A DNA stretch of 64,000 bases, taken from Sinotaia quadrata (lineage: Eukaryota; Mollusca; Gastropoda; Architaenioglossa; Viviparidae). The notes beneath the pieces were generated by a model. It did no database searches. It saw nothing but the letters and a program-made list of their open reading frames with translations, and was not told the origin of the DNA. Shown piece after piece: positions 1 through 11,595 of this stretch. Each line of letters opens with the position of its first letter. Positions within the stretch are counted from its first letter, which is position 1. The stretch lies in contig CM054177.1 of the NCBI GenBank assembly GCA_028829895.1, positions 80,177,163 through 80,241,162 of the forward strand, read 5' to 3'. Position numbers and translations under genes: made by a program.

Positions 1-1020
1 AAATATAAAGAAAGAAAGAAAGCGAATTAACTTAATTAATAATGAAAGAAAGAAAAAAATTAAAAAACTCAGAAAGCAAATTTTAAAAAATAATATAATA
101 AAAGAAAGATAAAATAAAGAAACACAGAAAGCAACTTTATAAAATTAATAATGGAAAACTAGACATAAAACATAGAAAACAAGGTAGGAAATTTAATAAT
201 GAAAAACAAAGACAAGAATAAATAAAACAATCTATCAAACATTGTGACAACCCAAATACAAACTTGCGCTCACATTTACTCACTCTCTCGTTCGCTCATG
301 CACTCACGCACGCAGGTTTTTATTTTTCTTGAAACATTTACCTAATTTTTGAGAGAGCGAAAGAACTAAAGTACCTTTATATATGTGAGCTTATTGGTTT
401 GTTGTCATTGTCACATAATGGTTTATGTAGCCGCGTAAACCTACCTTCTAGAAAAGCTGACACCTATCCCCAGGCTGGAAACATACCTGAATGTTCTAGA
501 CAACTCACTAAACTAACCAATCAAAGTGCAGCTCAGCCACGTGAGCGAATGTACCAGAAATGCACATGTAAATTGTTAGTAAAATGTAGCTGATTGCCGA
601 GGCAACACCTATTTTGGCTCCCGGTATTAACAAAGTATATTATTACTCCTATTTTTGCTTGCCTAACTAATATTATATTTATGTTAATCTCTTGACATTA
701 ACTTTATTTTATATTGTTATATTTCGCTTATGATATTTAAATGTATGATGACCATGTAAGTAAGAGTATTCTGCCAGAGAACTCATGAGGTCACTTTCTT
801 AGCTTATGTGTATTTTACTGGCAGATGGGCACCTTGTCTGAGAATTTATCTTGGATGTCACTTTATTCTAGAAGTGGTTTTGATGAGCACTGAGCCATGA
901 AGCAACACAGAATGGAAGGACTCATTGGCCAGAGACACAGTTCCACAGATCTCATGTGCAACCACATATATACATATACATATATATATATATATACGAC
1001 ACTGAGACCCCAGACGTCAC
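1..1020. other. No gene seen; A-rich start and a short (TA)n tract
   Basis: The first 240 bases are A-rich with AAAG-type runs, and a (TA)n tract lies near 966-996. The short ORF at 399-593 has no recognisable domain. I see no gene. Confidence 0.6.
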
Positions 1021-1024
1021 ATCC

Positions 1025-1073
1025 GGGAACCAAAGCTAAGTGACTATAAAATGGGAACCAAAGCTAAGTGACT
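1025..1073. repeat. 28-bp tandem duplication
   Basis: Two copies of a segment beginning GGGAACCAAAGCTAAGTGAC lie 28 bp apart. Confidence 0.85.
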
Positions 1074-3348
1074 CACATGTAATATGTTGTAGTCTGTCAC
1101 CTGTATTTACTTACTATCCTGGCTGTATGTATCAGAGGGCTATCTTTTATAACTATCACTCTTCTATTCATCTATCGTTTATCTTTCTAACACATGTGGC
1201 AAGCCAGAATGTTTTGGGGATTAGCCTAAGGTTACGGGCGGCCCAGGATGGTGAAGAATTAATATATTGCCATCATCTCCCAGCAAAACGTCACAGACAT
1301 GGACAAACAGTTGCTTGATCTTTTAAAGCAGCATGAATATTGATTGATTTCTGATTGAAGGATTGATCTCTGCTTAATGTTTACTCCCAGCACTCGCTGA
1401 TTTCGCGCATAGGAGTACAAGCGACACGTAAGAAACATTCCATTCATTAAATAAGTACTCAAGTCACACACCTGCGAATGGGTACATGACATGACTAAAA
1501 TTTATTTTTAAATGAGGTAGGTAAAGTAATCTAATATGCAAGAGTGCATTTTGAAAAATCTAATTTTTAAATTTGCTTTTGTATTATTTACTTATTTTTT
1601 AGTTTTTTTTATTCGTTTTTCTATATTTACACTCTACGTTTTGTGGTTATAAGTGTAATTAACAAAACATATTTTAGGGGGAAAAATGCCTCCGATAATT
1701 GAAGACAGACATAAAAGTATGTAATAAATACATGCGAGAACACTTCAGTATATTTCAAGTTCTCTTTACATCAGCTTTCTAGCAAGAAAGGAGGAAATGA
1801 ATTAATTAATATAGTAATAAACAATAAAACAAATGACCAAGTTATAACCCTGATCGAACTGTTTCAACGTTCGCTTCCAATTTTTTGTTGAAGGTTGTCA
1901 CCTCTCTCCAACATTGGTATTATTTAAGCTTTTCATCTTCAAGTACTTTCGCACTTAAGCCTTATTCTCAAGCACCATAACAGTCAGTCAAAAAAAACGC
2001 AATGGCTGCCAATAAAATGGAGCCTACTCACGTGAATAAACCGAACGATTCTTTCATAGCGGCAGAAAACGTAAAGCAGAATTGGACTGGACGGGCGAGT
2101 CCATTCATCCGATTGGAGCGTTTGCCTTAATGCTTCCTTCACTGCAGTCAGTATCGTCTGATGACATCCATTAAGAATGCAACGTTTTATTTTAAAATGC
2201 CCTTTCTAATTTCTTTTTAAACTTGACTTTGCCAGGATACGGGTGTCCAGTAGTGTCAGAATAGTGACATCGTAGACAAGAAATGCAGTATTTCAGTAGT
2301 GAACATATTAATTCCATCATTTAATTGAAAATATCGTTTTTGTAGATGCTTAGATTACAAAATGGTTAAAAGCTATGCACTTTGCACATACACCAACCAC
2401 TCACTACGACAGAAGCCGAAATTCAAGCGAGATCACAGACCATCGCCAACACTCACTGTATTGGTTTGTTCCCAAGGAGAAGGTGGTGAGTTATTGTCTT
2501 CCTCTTCCATTTCATGATTTCTCTGGTTTGGTTGAGCAGTCCTGAAAAGGACACGTCCCATTGTTTCTCAAAAGCCTCATAATTTTTCTTCATGTTCTGC
2601 CGTCTTCAAGAATTCAAAAGTTGGATCCGTTCTGTCTGAAGCCCCAGAGATCACTGTGAACAAAAAACGGCTGGATCTGAAAACGTAAGGTGAACGAATA
2701 TGTCTGCTTTAGAACTCAAACCAAAGAAACTAAAAGTGGAAGAGGAAGACAACAGTACATCATCTTTCCGTGACCTTTCCCACTGACCTCTTTCATGGGG
2801 ACAAATTAATATAGTCCTCACCTTTAATAGGAAGGAAGAAAACATCATGATAGAACCTATGAAGAAAAAGAAAGAAGAGTTCTTTGAAAGCTAGCTACCC
2901 GAATTCATCAACAATTACCCCTACCCAGAAATTCACAAAGCCTTCCAGACACCTACACAAAAAATTTTAACAGATGACAGACGGGATGAAATATACCTGG
3001 CTGTAGTTGAAATTAACAAGGCTCTTTCACCTGATTCAGACATATGGAAGAATCAACAACAAAAAATTGTCAGCATCAATACTAGAAGCCGGTCTGCTAA
3101 AATACAAGCGAAAACCAGACCACAAATATATTTAAAAATAATATATATCTTTGACTATAACTGAAAATGAAACTAATATACAATGTACAATTCCAGCCAG
3201 GAAAAAGCAAAATTCTCCCAAACAATGAATACCGAGAGAGCTGAAGCCTTCTCACAAACATCAACTAAACACCACGACAGAAACTTAAATTTAAGTCAGA
3301 CCACAGACGGAATTACAACATACCCAGGGGACCAGAAAAGAAATTCAA
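1074..3348. other. No gene recognised
   Basis: Both strands carry only short ORFs without a recognisable domain. Around 2700-3110 the plus strand reads as Lys/Glu/Asp-rich peptide pieces broken by stops. This could be an old pseudogene, but nothing in it matches a family I know. Confidence 0.5.
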
Positions 3349-3652
3349 CATCGCCAACACACAAATGGACAAAAGTACTACAAACACGCATTGCCAACAC
3401 ACAAATGGAACAAAAGTACTATACAAACAAGCATCGCCAACACACAAATGGACAAAAGTACTACAAACACGCATTGCCAACACACAAATGGACGAAAGTA
3501 CTACAAACAAGCATCGCCAACACACAAATGGAACAAAAGTACTATACAAACAAGCATCGCCAACACAAATGGACAAAAGTACTACAAACACGCATTGCCA
3601 ACACACAAATGGACAAAGGTACTACACAAACAAGCATAGCCAACACACAAAG
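3349..3652. repeat. Minisatellite, ~40-43-bp unit, about 7 copies
   Basis: The core is ACACAAATGGACAAAAGTAC followed by a CATCGCCAAC or CATTGCCAAC tail. Two subtypes (with or without an extra A and TATA) recur in mixed order. The unit lengths are not all multiples of 3, so the long reading frames that cross it at 3183-3755 change register between units and are not credible coding sequence. Confidence 0.93.
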
Positions 3653-4989
3653 AAGTACAGAAGGAAAAGACACCACCACACATAAAAAGAACCCAAAGAA
3701 ACACCAAAGAAGAAAACAATCAACAATACCAATTCGAGACGAAAAAGAATTTTAAAAAAAGACCAGCATGTTTATGACTCAAACAAGTATGTATTTGTGA
3801 CAAAAGTGCATGGTTTTTATGACTAAAAATGCATGTTTGTGACAAAAGTGCAAATTTAATTGGGAGATCCTTACTGGATCGGTTTTTTTTTTTATTTTAC
3901 TTTTAACTCTTGGTTTCACACCTCTTTGTCAAATTTCTTCTGTCACTCACTGAACAAAATCGGTGTTGTCATACGATTTCGAAAACACCCATTTCGATGG
4001 AGTATCCAGATTAGGAGAGTGTAATCTGTAATTGTGGACAATATAACAGGTGCTTAATACCTACCTAACCAAACCCAAGACCATCCGTCAAACTTGAAAT
4101 AAATACGGCTTTAAACAAAACTATTTCAGCAATTCAAAAGAAAAATGCATCATATTATTCAATTATAGCGGTTGACAAGATTCGTTGATATACTTATAAT
4201 TATGTGGTAGGGTTTGGAACTTATCCGAGATAAGACCTTAAAACAAAAATATATTAATCAGAATCCATTTTACTCTTCAATCAATCCCCACCATCATCGT
4301 TGCCATCACCACCGTCATCATCGCCGTCGTTGTCGCCATCGCCATTAAAACCAGTCTTCATCACAATCATCTTCATCATCGATGTCGTCGTTATTACCGC
4401 TATAGTCTTGTCGTCGTAAGTTCATCATCATTGTCATCACAGACATCATCCCCTAAATAAAGCAGGACCTACTGTCAGTACAAAGTACTATATCCCAGAT
4501 AATAACAGGAGGCAGGGTTTGCTTAGGAAATTATTAAATTTCAGGAAAGATCTCTTCAAACGAAAGAATTATTTTTTTAAAGAGCCATTAAAGTAGAGGA
4601 AATTAAACATGAATGGGTCCAAATGTCAGTTGCATCTCGGGCAGATCAAAAGAACCTGTACACAAGCGTTACGCAGTGACCACCCCCCACCCCCCGGGCG
4701 ATTCAATTGCCGATAATGTTGATCTTGTGCGCGACACTTCTCTGCGAAACTTGAAAGAGAGACTCAAAGATACAGTCACATTACTGGTCAAAAGCAATGT
4801 AGGGACACTGGTTTTAAAACAAAAATTACACAAATAATGGAGGTTACGGGCATTACAAAACGGTCTCACATACACAAAAAATACGTTAGAGCGAATATTA
4901 AATATCTAGATTGCTACAAAGTCTTGTTCTTCACTTTCATGAACAAAAACATCCCTTTGGTTGTTTACCACTTTCATGAAAAAACCCGT
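3653..4989. other. Unique sequence, no gene recognised
   Basis: AT-rich sequence containing the imperfect trinucleotide tract at 4288-4450. ORFs at 4613-4837 and 4669-4875 are short, overlap on opposite strands and show no domain. Confidence 0.5.
4288..4450. repeat. Imperfect (CAT/CGT/CGC) trinucleotide tract
   Basis: A run of interrupted CATCAT, CGTCGT and CGCCAT triplets. A similar mixed tract occurs at 30029-30095. Confidence 0.8.
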
Positions 4990-4994
4990 ATTAC

Positions 4995-5538
4995 TTACCA
5001 CACTTTCATTACTACTGTCTGTTTACCACACTTTCATTACTACTGTCTGTTTACCACACTTTCATTACTACTGTCTGTTTACCACACTTTCATTACTACT
5101 GTTTGTTTACCACACTTTCATTACTACTGTCTGTTTACCACACTTTCATTACTACTGTCTGTTTACCACACTTTCATTACTACTGTTTGTTTACCACACT
5201 TTCATTACTACTGTTTGTTTACCACACTTTCATTACTACTATCTGTTTACCACACTTTCATTACTACTGTCTGTTTACCACACTTTCATTACTACTGTCT
5301 GTTTACCACACTTTCATTACTACTGTTTGTTTACCACACTTTTACGACTACTGTCTGATTATCACACTTTTATGACTGTCTGATTACCACACTTTTACGA
5401 CTACTGTCTGATTACCACACTTTTGTGACTACTGTCTGATTACCACACTTTTATGACTACTGTCTGATTACCACACTTTTACGACTACTGTCTGATTACC
5501 ACACTTTTATGACTACTGTCTGATTACCACACTTTATT
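4995..5538. repeat. 28-bp minisatellite in two sequence domains, about 19 copies
   Basis: The first 12-13 copies contain TTTACCACACTTTCATTACT. From about 5335 the copies switch to a variant with ATTACCACACTTTTACGACT, with the same period and the same ACTACTGTCTG core. All three forward frames stay open over the first domain, which explains the ORFs at 4837-5383; these are not genes. Confidence 0.95.
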
Positions 5539-6134
5539 TTTTAAAATACCGTGTCGAACTGCGGTTGCTACAATTTCTTGACAGCTGTGTTTGACTGCGG
5601 TTGCCATGCTGGGCACATCTTTGTCTAGGAAACCAAATTCTTGACAATCGACTTTGCAGACAGATGGTATGGGTACGTCTGGAACGGCAAAGAAATGAAA
5701 AAACTTAAAATGTCAGATGACAATTCATGAAAAAAATAAGCATTGAAAACAATAGATGTATCTATTATTGACCATTATATTGATACGTGTTAAGGTTAAA
5801 AAGAAAAACAAAACACCACCAACGATCGACTAGACAAAGACGGCAACAACTATATTACTTCCAGATAAAGTTATAAAACTATACATTAAAGACCATAAAA
5901 CAACATACACTCCTTAAAGAGTAACATAAAAAGAAAGAAAATCATAGACAAGAAAAAATTGGATGGGTGGGAGGGGGAGAAGAAAAATATGTGCATCACG
6001 AGGGTTTTCAATCAATTCGGTAAAGGTCGAAAAACAAGTTTGCTTCTTTCAGAAAGAATTGCATTAGAACATCTAGTATTTAGTGCAAATATTCCTTGTC
6101 CCGTTTTTTTCCAAACTACATTCGCCCTCCTCTC
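5539..6134. other. Unique sequence, no gene recognised
   Basis: Contains a partial ~43-bp duplication around 5550-5610 (two GTGT.GA.TGCGGTTGC.A segments). There is no credible ORF outside the start of the adjoining array. Confidence 0.5.
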
Positions 6135-6135
6135 T

Positions 6136-6680
6136 CTTGCAGCTCACAACATACGCACTTTTTCTGTTTGTCTTGCAGCTCACAACATACGCACTTTTTC
6201 TGTTTGTCTTGCAGCTCACAACATACGCACTTTTTTTGTTTGTCTTGCAGCTCACAACATACGCACTTTTTTTGTTTGTCTTGCAGCTCACAACATACGC
6301 ACTTTTTCTGTTTGTCTTGCAGCTCACAACATACGCACTTTTTCTGTTTGTCTTGCAGCTCACAACATACGCACTTTTTCTGTTTGTCTTGCAGCAAACC
6401 ACATACGCAAAATTTTCTCATTTTATCTTGCAGCATACAACATACGCAACGTTTTTCATTTTGTCTTGCAGCACACAAACAAAAACATTTTCTTATTTTG
6501 TCTTGCAGCAAACACTCGTAACATTTTCTCATTTTGTCTTACAGCAAACTACATGCGCAACTTTCTTTCATTTTGACTTGTAGCACATAACATAGGCAAC
6601 TTTCTCTTATAGTATCTTGCAGTACATAGGAAACTCAACTTTCTCTTATTGTATCTTGCAGTACATAGGAAACTCAACAT
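6136..6680. repeat. 36-bp minisatellite with an iterated splice-acceptor-like motif
   Basis: About seven near-identical 36-bp copies (CTTGCAGCTCACAACATACG plus a T-rich half) occupy 6136-6395. At least seven progressively diverged copies then run to about 6680. Each unit holds a pyrimidine-rich stretch directly followed by TTGCAG, which resembles a 3' splice site. The unit is a multiple of 3, so ORFs open on both strands; they are artefacts. Confidence 0.95.
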
Positions 6681-7229
6681 TCTCTTCATTCACGCTGATA
6701 TTCAACACAACATTCGCGAAGTGTAACACACTGCAATCATAGCACTCTTTTTTCAGGCAGATATTAACATAAATATCGTGAAATTTAACATAATGCTACC
6801 ATAACATTCTCTTCATTTTCAGTCCCATACTCAACCCATTTACAATGAAAACATTTTCTGATTTTCTCTGTCCTTCAATAAATACACAACGCAGTTATTT
6901 TTTAAATGTGTCATTTGTTGCACATGGACATCCTTACAGTATGTTACGCTTTCGAGCAACATTATAACAAACTGTCACATCTTCTTTACTTATGTGACTG
7001 CTTCCGACGATTTCACTGCTTGGCACAAGATGTGCCGCTCTTGGTAGAATTGAAGGTGGAGTGGAGGGTGGGAGGTAGGAAAGTGGTAGAGGTGATGATG
7101 TAAAGTGAACTACTTTTCAGTTTGTGGTTCCAAATATGTTTAGAGCACTGTCCATTCCAGGTTTGAATAATCTCCTTAAAACCATTTTAAGTCATAGTTA
7201 GTTGCCAATGATTTGACAATGTAGAGAGG
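6681..7229. other. Unique sequence next to the retroelement relic
   Basis: The left part still resembles decayed copies of the 36-bp array. The rest has no recognisable feature. It lies on the 3' side of the minus-strand Gypsy relic, but I could not identify an LTR. Confidence 0.4.
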
Positions 7230-7960
7230 TCAGAATGTCTCACGCTCAGTCAACAAACAATTAGGATCAATGTTAATGTCGTCAGTCTCTCTTTTGTGAT
7301 TAGCAAAAAGAACTGTATCATCTGTTTGTGCTTTGTGCCTGAATGGCTGTTTGATTATTTACAAACATGTCCCTCTCAATGTATGGATGCAACAAATTAA
7401 TATGAAAAGTTTCCTCTTTTCCTCCATATTCATACGGTAATTTTGACCGCTACGTTTTCCCACTATCTCGTAAGGCCCTTTCCTTTTCACTTTATTATGC
7501 TGTTCTGGTCAACAGTAACCAGACTTTATCACCAACTTTAAATGAACAATGCTTACTTTTCTTTTAGAATACACAGATTGTTTTTGTTTTGCTTGCTTTG
7601 TCATCTTTTGATATACGTCACAAGACTTACAATATTGCCGTATTTCCTAAAACATTCTAGGCCAAAAGAAATGTGTTTCTATTCTCTCTGAAGTATTAGA
7701 AATACCCGGATGTCCGATTAAGTTCTCATGTGCAGCTCTCATTACCTCAATGCGCTTACAATTTGGCACTATAAGTTGCTTACGACATCCTTTATTTTTT
7801 CCGGTTTCCCGGTACAAAATACTTTCCTCTTAACGGTAAATAACTGAATCATCAGCTAACTCTTTATTTTCTCTCACATTTTCATCAGCGATTTTCATAT
7901 TCTCTCAAGAGTTACGTCCTCTTGCAGTAACTTCACAAGGCAGCACGTGGGGTCACATTC
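7230..7960 (-). mobile_element. Ty3/Gypsy retrotransposon relic: integrase zinc-binding and C-terminal parts, catalytic core missing
   Basis: Reading the minus strand from about 7950 downward gives a decayed pol fragment. First comes LLQEDVTLERI, typical of the linker before integrase. Next is an H2C2 zinc-binding domain with AHENLIGHPG (about 7708-7733), THFFWPRMF and CKSC (about 7620-7632). It then passes, within a few dozen bases, to VGDKVWLLL (about 7512-7540), KRKGPYEIVGKR (about 7455-7494) and ETFHINLLHPYIERDMF (about 7370-7425). The last three belong to the C-terminal end of Ty3/Gypsy integrases. The roughly 150-residue DDE core that should lie between CKSC and VGDKVW is absent. At least one in-frame stop (after WPRMF) and several frameshifts show it is dead. 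What is seen is the motif order; the family assignment comes from knowledge of Gypsy integrases. LTRs, RT and gag were not found, so this is a fragment. Confidence 0.85.
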
Positions 7961-8104
7961 ATTAACAGTTGCAATTCGAACTTGTCTCCATTAAGATTAC
8001 CTCTGTGTTCGTTTGTGTGTGAATTACTTCTCTCGGTTGAGGTAAAAAGATAATAACGGCCACCCGATTGATACCTTATGCGAAAGTCTATGACCTAGAC
8101 AGTG

Positions 8105-8340
8105 TAGTCATTTACTTTTGTAAGCGTTCACAGGTAATTCACCTCTGTGATACGTAAAAAGTCGCGGATCGCATTTAAGCCACAAAACGGACCTGCTCAT
8201 ACTGCCCTTATCACCCCTCCTCCTCCAAACAACATCTACTGGCCGACTAAATAACGACACTATTTCATGTACTTTCACCATTACTTCTGCTTGTCTGATA
8301 GAAAGCGATTCTTTAATTCCTAACAGTTCTATTGATTACT
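8105..8340 (-). other. Unassigned open stretch upstream of the Gypsy relic
   Basis: About 75 minus-strand codons without a stop read ELLGIKESLSIRQAE...VHEIVSLFSRPVDVVW...KCDPRLFTYHRGELPV. I do not recognise the peptide. It lies immediately 5' (minus strand) of the integrase relic and could be more of the same element. A chance ORF is also possible. Confidence 0.25.
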
Positions 8341-8409
8341 CGGGGGTTTTATGTCAACGCCACTACACTTGTAGAAATAACTGTTATTTCTACTGGTTAT
8401 GCGAAATAG

Positions 8410-8435
8410 GTACAATATGTGTGTGTGTGTGTGTA
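8410..8435. repeat. Short (TG)n tract
   Basis: A run of TG dinucleotides interrupted by TACGTATG, between the unassigned minus-strand stretch and the 65-bp array. Confidence 0.8.
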
Positions 8436-8479
8436 CGTATGTATATAGATATAATATGAATATTGAAAGATTAATCTGT

Positions 8480-8938
8480 TTTGGGATAATTTCTGTCAGC
8501 AAGTCATTATTTTAGAATTTAGTTTGGTATCCTTTCCAGTCGTGACAAGATAATTTCTGTCAGCAAGTCATTATTTTAGAATTTAGTTTGGTATCCTTTC
8601 CAGTACGTGACAAGATAATTTCTGTCAGCAAGTCATTATTTTAGAATTTAGTTTGGTATCCTTTCCAGTCGTGACAAGATAATTTCTGTCAGCAAGTCAT
8701 TATTTTAGAATTTAGTTTGGTATCCTTTCCAGTACGTGACAAGATAATTTCTGTCAGCAAGTCATTATTTTAGAATTTAATTTGGTATCCTTTCCAGTAC
8801 GTGACAAGATAATTTCTGTCAGCAAGTCATTATTTTAGAATTTAGTTTGGTATCCTTTCCAGTACGTGACAAGATAATTTCTGTCAGCAAGTCATTATTT
8901 TAGAATTTAGTTTGGTATCCTTTCCTGTACGTGACAAG
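8480..8938. repeat. 64/65-bp minisatellite, 7 copies, very homogeneous
   Basis: The unit begins GATAATTTCTGTCAGCAAGT and ends CCAGTACGTGACAA. Copies 1 and 3 lack one A in the TACGTG part (64 bp) while the others are 65 bp, so the first four alternate. Divergence between copies is only a few bases, which suggests recent expansion. Confidence 0.96.
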
Positions 8939-9544
8939 AGAAGATTCGGTCTTTCAAGATGTCTGTCTTGTGAAGACAGCAAAGAAAAGGGGTCTCTCAT
9001 TCCTTGAGCCTCTAGAGACTAGCCTGTACTTTTAACAATAGATAATGTTGCAGTAATTCATCTTCATTAAGCTTATTATAACACATAATTTGCAACATTT
9101 TATCTTCATTATGCCTATCCTTATAATGATAAATAATGATAAAACATTCCATCTTCATTAAGCCTATCCTTTTCAATAATACAATGATGAAAACATTATG
9201 TGATGCTAGCAATTTGATGCTTATCTAAATTATCACTTTTCTTTATGATTAATTTGTGATCTAAATTTTGTGTAATTGTATGCGATGTATAGATGCGTGG
9301 ACGGCAACTATAGATGATGGTTTTGTGTGCTACATTTACATGACTTCCACCCACAGCAAAAAGCACGTATACGTGTACTCAGTGACGTGCTTGATACTCA
9401 CAGAAACATTGACTGACAGGTAGAGGCTCACCCCACCCCACTCAAAATCACACTCAGTTATGCCAAGGCACATGTAAACAGTTGACTAAAATAAATAGAA
9501 TCCGATGTTTGTTCTGGTCTTCCATTTAATATGTGACGAATTGG
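8939..9544. other. Unique sequence, no gene recognised
   Basis: A weak ~45-bp repeat with ATCTTCATTA and ATAATG cores is visible at 9035-9200. Otherwise nothing is identifiable. Confidence 0.45.
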
Positions 9545-9968
9545 CTGATTGAACCCAACATCTATTAAAGATATAGCAAAGTCAAACAATGCCATGGTTG
9601 ACTGAAATACTGTCTGTTTAGAAGTATAACAAAGACAAAGCAATGTCATGGTTGACGGAAATCACTGTCTGCTAAAAGATATAGCAAAGAAAAGGCAATT
9701 CCATAGTTGATTGAATCCACTGTCTCTTAAAAATATAGCGAAGACAAAGCAATTCTATGGTTGACGGAAATCACTGTCTGCCGAAAGATATAGGAAAGAC
9801 AAAGCAATTCCATGGTTGATTGAATCCACTGTCTGCTTAAAAATGTAGCAAAGACAAAGCTATTCCATGGTTGACTGAATCCAATGTCTGCTTAAAAAAA
9901 TTTAACAAGACAAAGTAATGCCATGATTGACTGAAATCACTGTCTGCTTAAAGATACTACAGCAAAGA
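9545..9968. repeat. ~60-bp minisatellite, about 7 diverged copies
   Basis: The core ATAGCAAAGACAAAGCAAT is followed by CATGGTTGACTGAA and CACTGTCTGCTTAAA. Copies differ by many substitutions and small indels, so the array is older than its neighbour at 8480-8938. Confidence 0.92.
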
Positions 9969-10078
9969 TAAACAATCCTCATATTAGCACAATAGATATA
10001 CAGTAAATACCACTTTAACTTGTTTACAATACTTGTGAGTTCTTCACTCTTTTGAATGAACACAAGCTGACAAGAATC

Positions 10079-10170
10079 TAAAAGCATACATTGAGTCTAA
10101 AAGCATACATTGAGTTCAAAAGCATACATTGAGTCTAAAAGCATACATTGAGTTAAAAAGCATACATTCT
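10079..10170. repeat. ~19-20-bp minisatellite, 5 copies
   Basis: The unit is AAAAGCATACATTGAGT with one or two variable bases. Confidence 0.93.
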
Positions 10171-10800
10171 CCTATAGAACTTGCAATGTTATCTCCATAG
10201 AGTACGATTATTGTGCAATACAGTATATCCGCTGGAGAAGATACTTCTCAATCCGTTGCAGTCCAGTAGAACATATCTTCCCAGACAGAATTTTCCTGAC
10301 TATTTATATATGAGCATTTCTGACACAATTTGGCTGACTGAAGAGGACTGGGATGGGCAAGACTAGGAGCCATACTAATAGCAGAGATATGGAATGTAAA
10401 AGGTGTCCTTCAGGAGAACGTTGCCAAGCAGGAGCCGTATTCTGTATACACTTGTGTAAGTGCGGCAGAAAGTGCTCCAACTAAAAAATAAATAAATAAA
10501 TAAATAAATCACGATGTGGTAAATTTACTGTTCAGCTTGAAGTATTCACTATCATCTATGAAATAATGACCATCCCCGACTATTTGTGCTTGATTATAAT
10601 TATATATAATTTCAGACTGAACTTTCTAAGCCTTCCTAAACTTTCGTTTGTGAGTTTTTTCTAGTTAGCTTCTTTGCATAACCTGATCAGTAAATGGAAG
10701 TGCTCCAACCACATCCAGCCAACCGTGTCAAGAAAGGTCAAAGCTATCTCCTGTATCTTCCAGACATAAATTACGTAAAGTCGGTCACGTCTGGCAATGA
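10171..10800. other. Unique sequence with an (AAAT)n tail
   Basis: An (AAAT)5-type tract lies at about 10484-10508, just after 100 bases of unique sequence. This is the layout of a SINE or LINE 3' tail, but I could not identify a head, a polymerase III box or target duplications. Confidence 0.35.
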
Positions 10801-10898
10801 AAGCTTCCGATTGGCCACACAACTGAGAGTGGAAAGGGAGAAGAAAGCTTCTCATTGGCCACACAACTGAGAGTGGAAAGGGAGAAGAAAGCTTCTCA
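10801..10898. repeat. 44-bp tandem duplication
   Basis: Two full copies and the start of a third begin at AAGCTT (10801, 10845, 10889). Each contains ATTGGCCACACAACTGAGAG. Confidence 0.95.
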
Positions 10899-11509
10899 AT
10901 ACTACTTTAGTACTTTGCATAGCCACTAACTAAGTGGCACTGACGTTACACATTTCAACAGATTTTTGCTCCCAATTGACAACTCTGAGTTTTCTTGACA
11001 TGAAAGAAGTCGATAATGAAGCTGAAGTGTACACCTCTCCTGTTATTATTGCCCAGCATATAATGTTTTCTATCAGTCCTCACCACTTACTCAGACTGGC
11101 AAATCATGTACTGTTGCAAATGGAAATGTAGTAGTACAGATTACATCAGATGTAGAACATTTAAGAGACTGAAAGTAGATCTGAGATAAGGACTGCATTT
11201 TTGGCATCATTTAGTCTCTCAAGTTATTATTAATGCTATATTTCTCTTATTTAAAATGCTTGTCAAAAACTTTGCTGTCCTCAATAGATCTGAAGAAAGG
11301 GGGCTCTATCATTCTGATTGTTTGATAATTATAAGCGACATCCTTCTCTCTGAAGTCAGCGATGATAATTGCTTCTTTTATGTCATGAATTCACTTCCTT
11401 TATTAAGCTATCAAGTAATTAATGAATCAATGAAGTAGTCAGTCAGTCAGTCAGTCAGCAGTCAATCAATCAAGAAATTATGTTAGTCATTTAGTAAATC
11501 AAAATTTCT

Positions 11510-11511
<2 letters not shown>
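10899..11511. other. No gene recognised
   Basis: Small ORFs at 10934-11131 and 11256-11438 lack any recognisable domain. A short (AGTC)n run lies near 11438-11458. Confidence 0.5.

Positions 11512-11591
<80 letters not shown>
11512..11591. repeat. Compound microsatellite (TG)n(AG)n
   Basis: About 24 TG repeats pass directly into about 14 AG repeats. Confidence 0.98.

Positions 11592-11595
<4 letters not shown>

Noticed and set aside
3183..3755. 190-residue ORF across the 40-43-bp array
   Set aside because: The units are not a constant multiple of 3, the repeated peptide changes register, and flanking residues show no domain.
4837..5383. Three overlapping ORFs with YHTFITTVCLPHF-type repeats
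   Set aside because: The 28-bp unit lacks stops in all three forward frames, so the same peptide cycles in each frame.
5959..6583. Overlapping ORFs on both strands across the 36-bp array, one looking membrane-like
   Set aside because: Open in all frames because the unit is 36 bp and stop-free; no start context or domain.
10381..10508. SINE ending in (AAAT)n
   Set aside because: No tRNA- or 5S-like head, no A/B boxes that I could see and no target duplication. Only the tail is certain.
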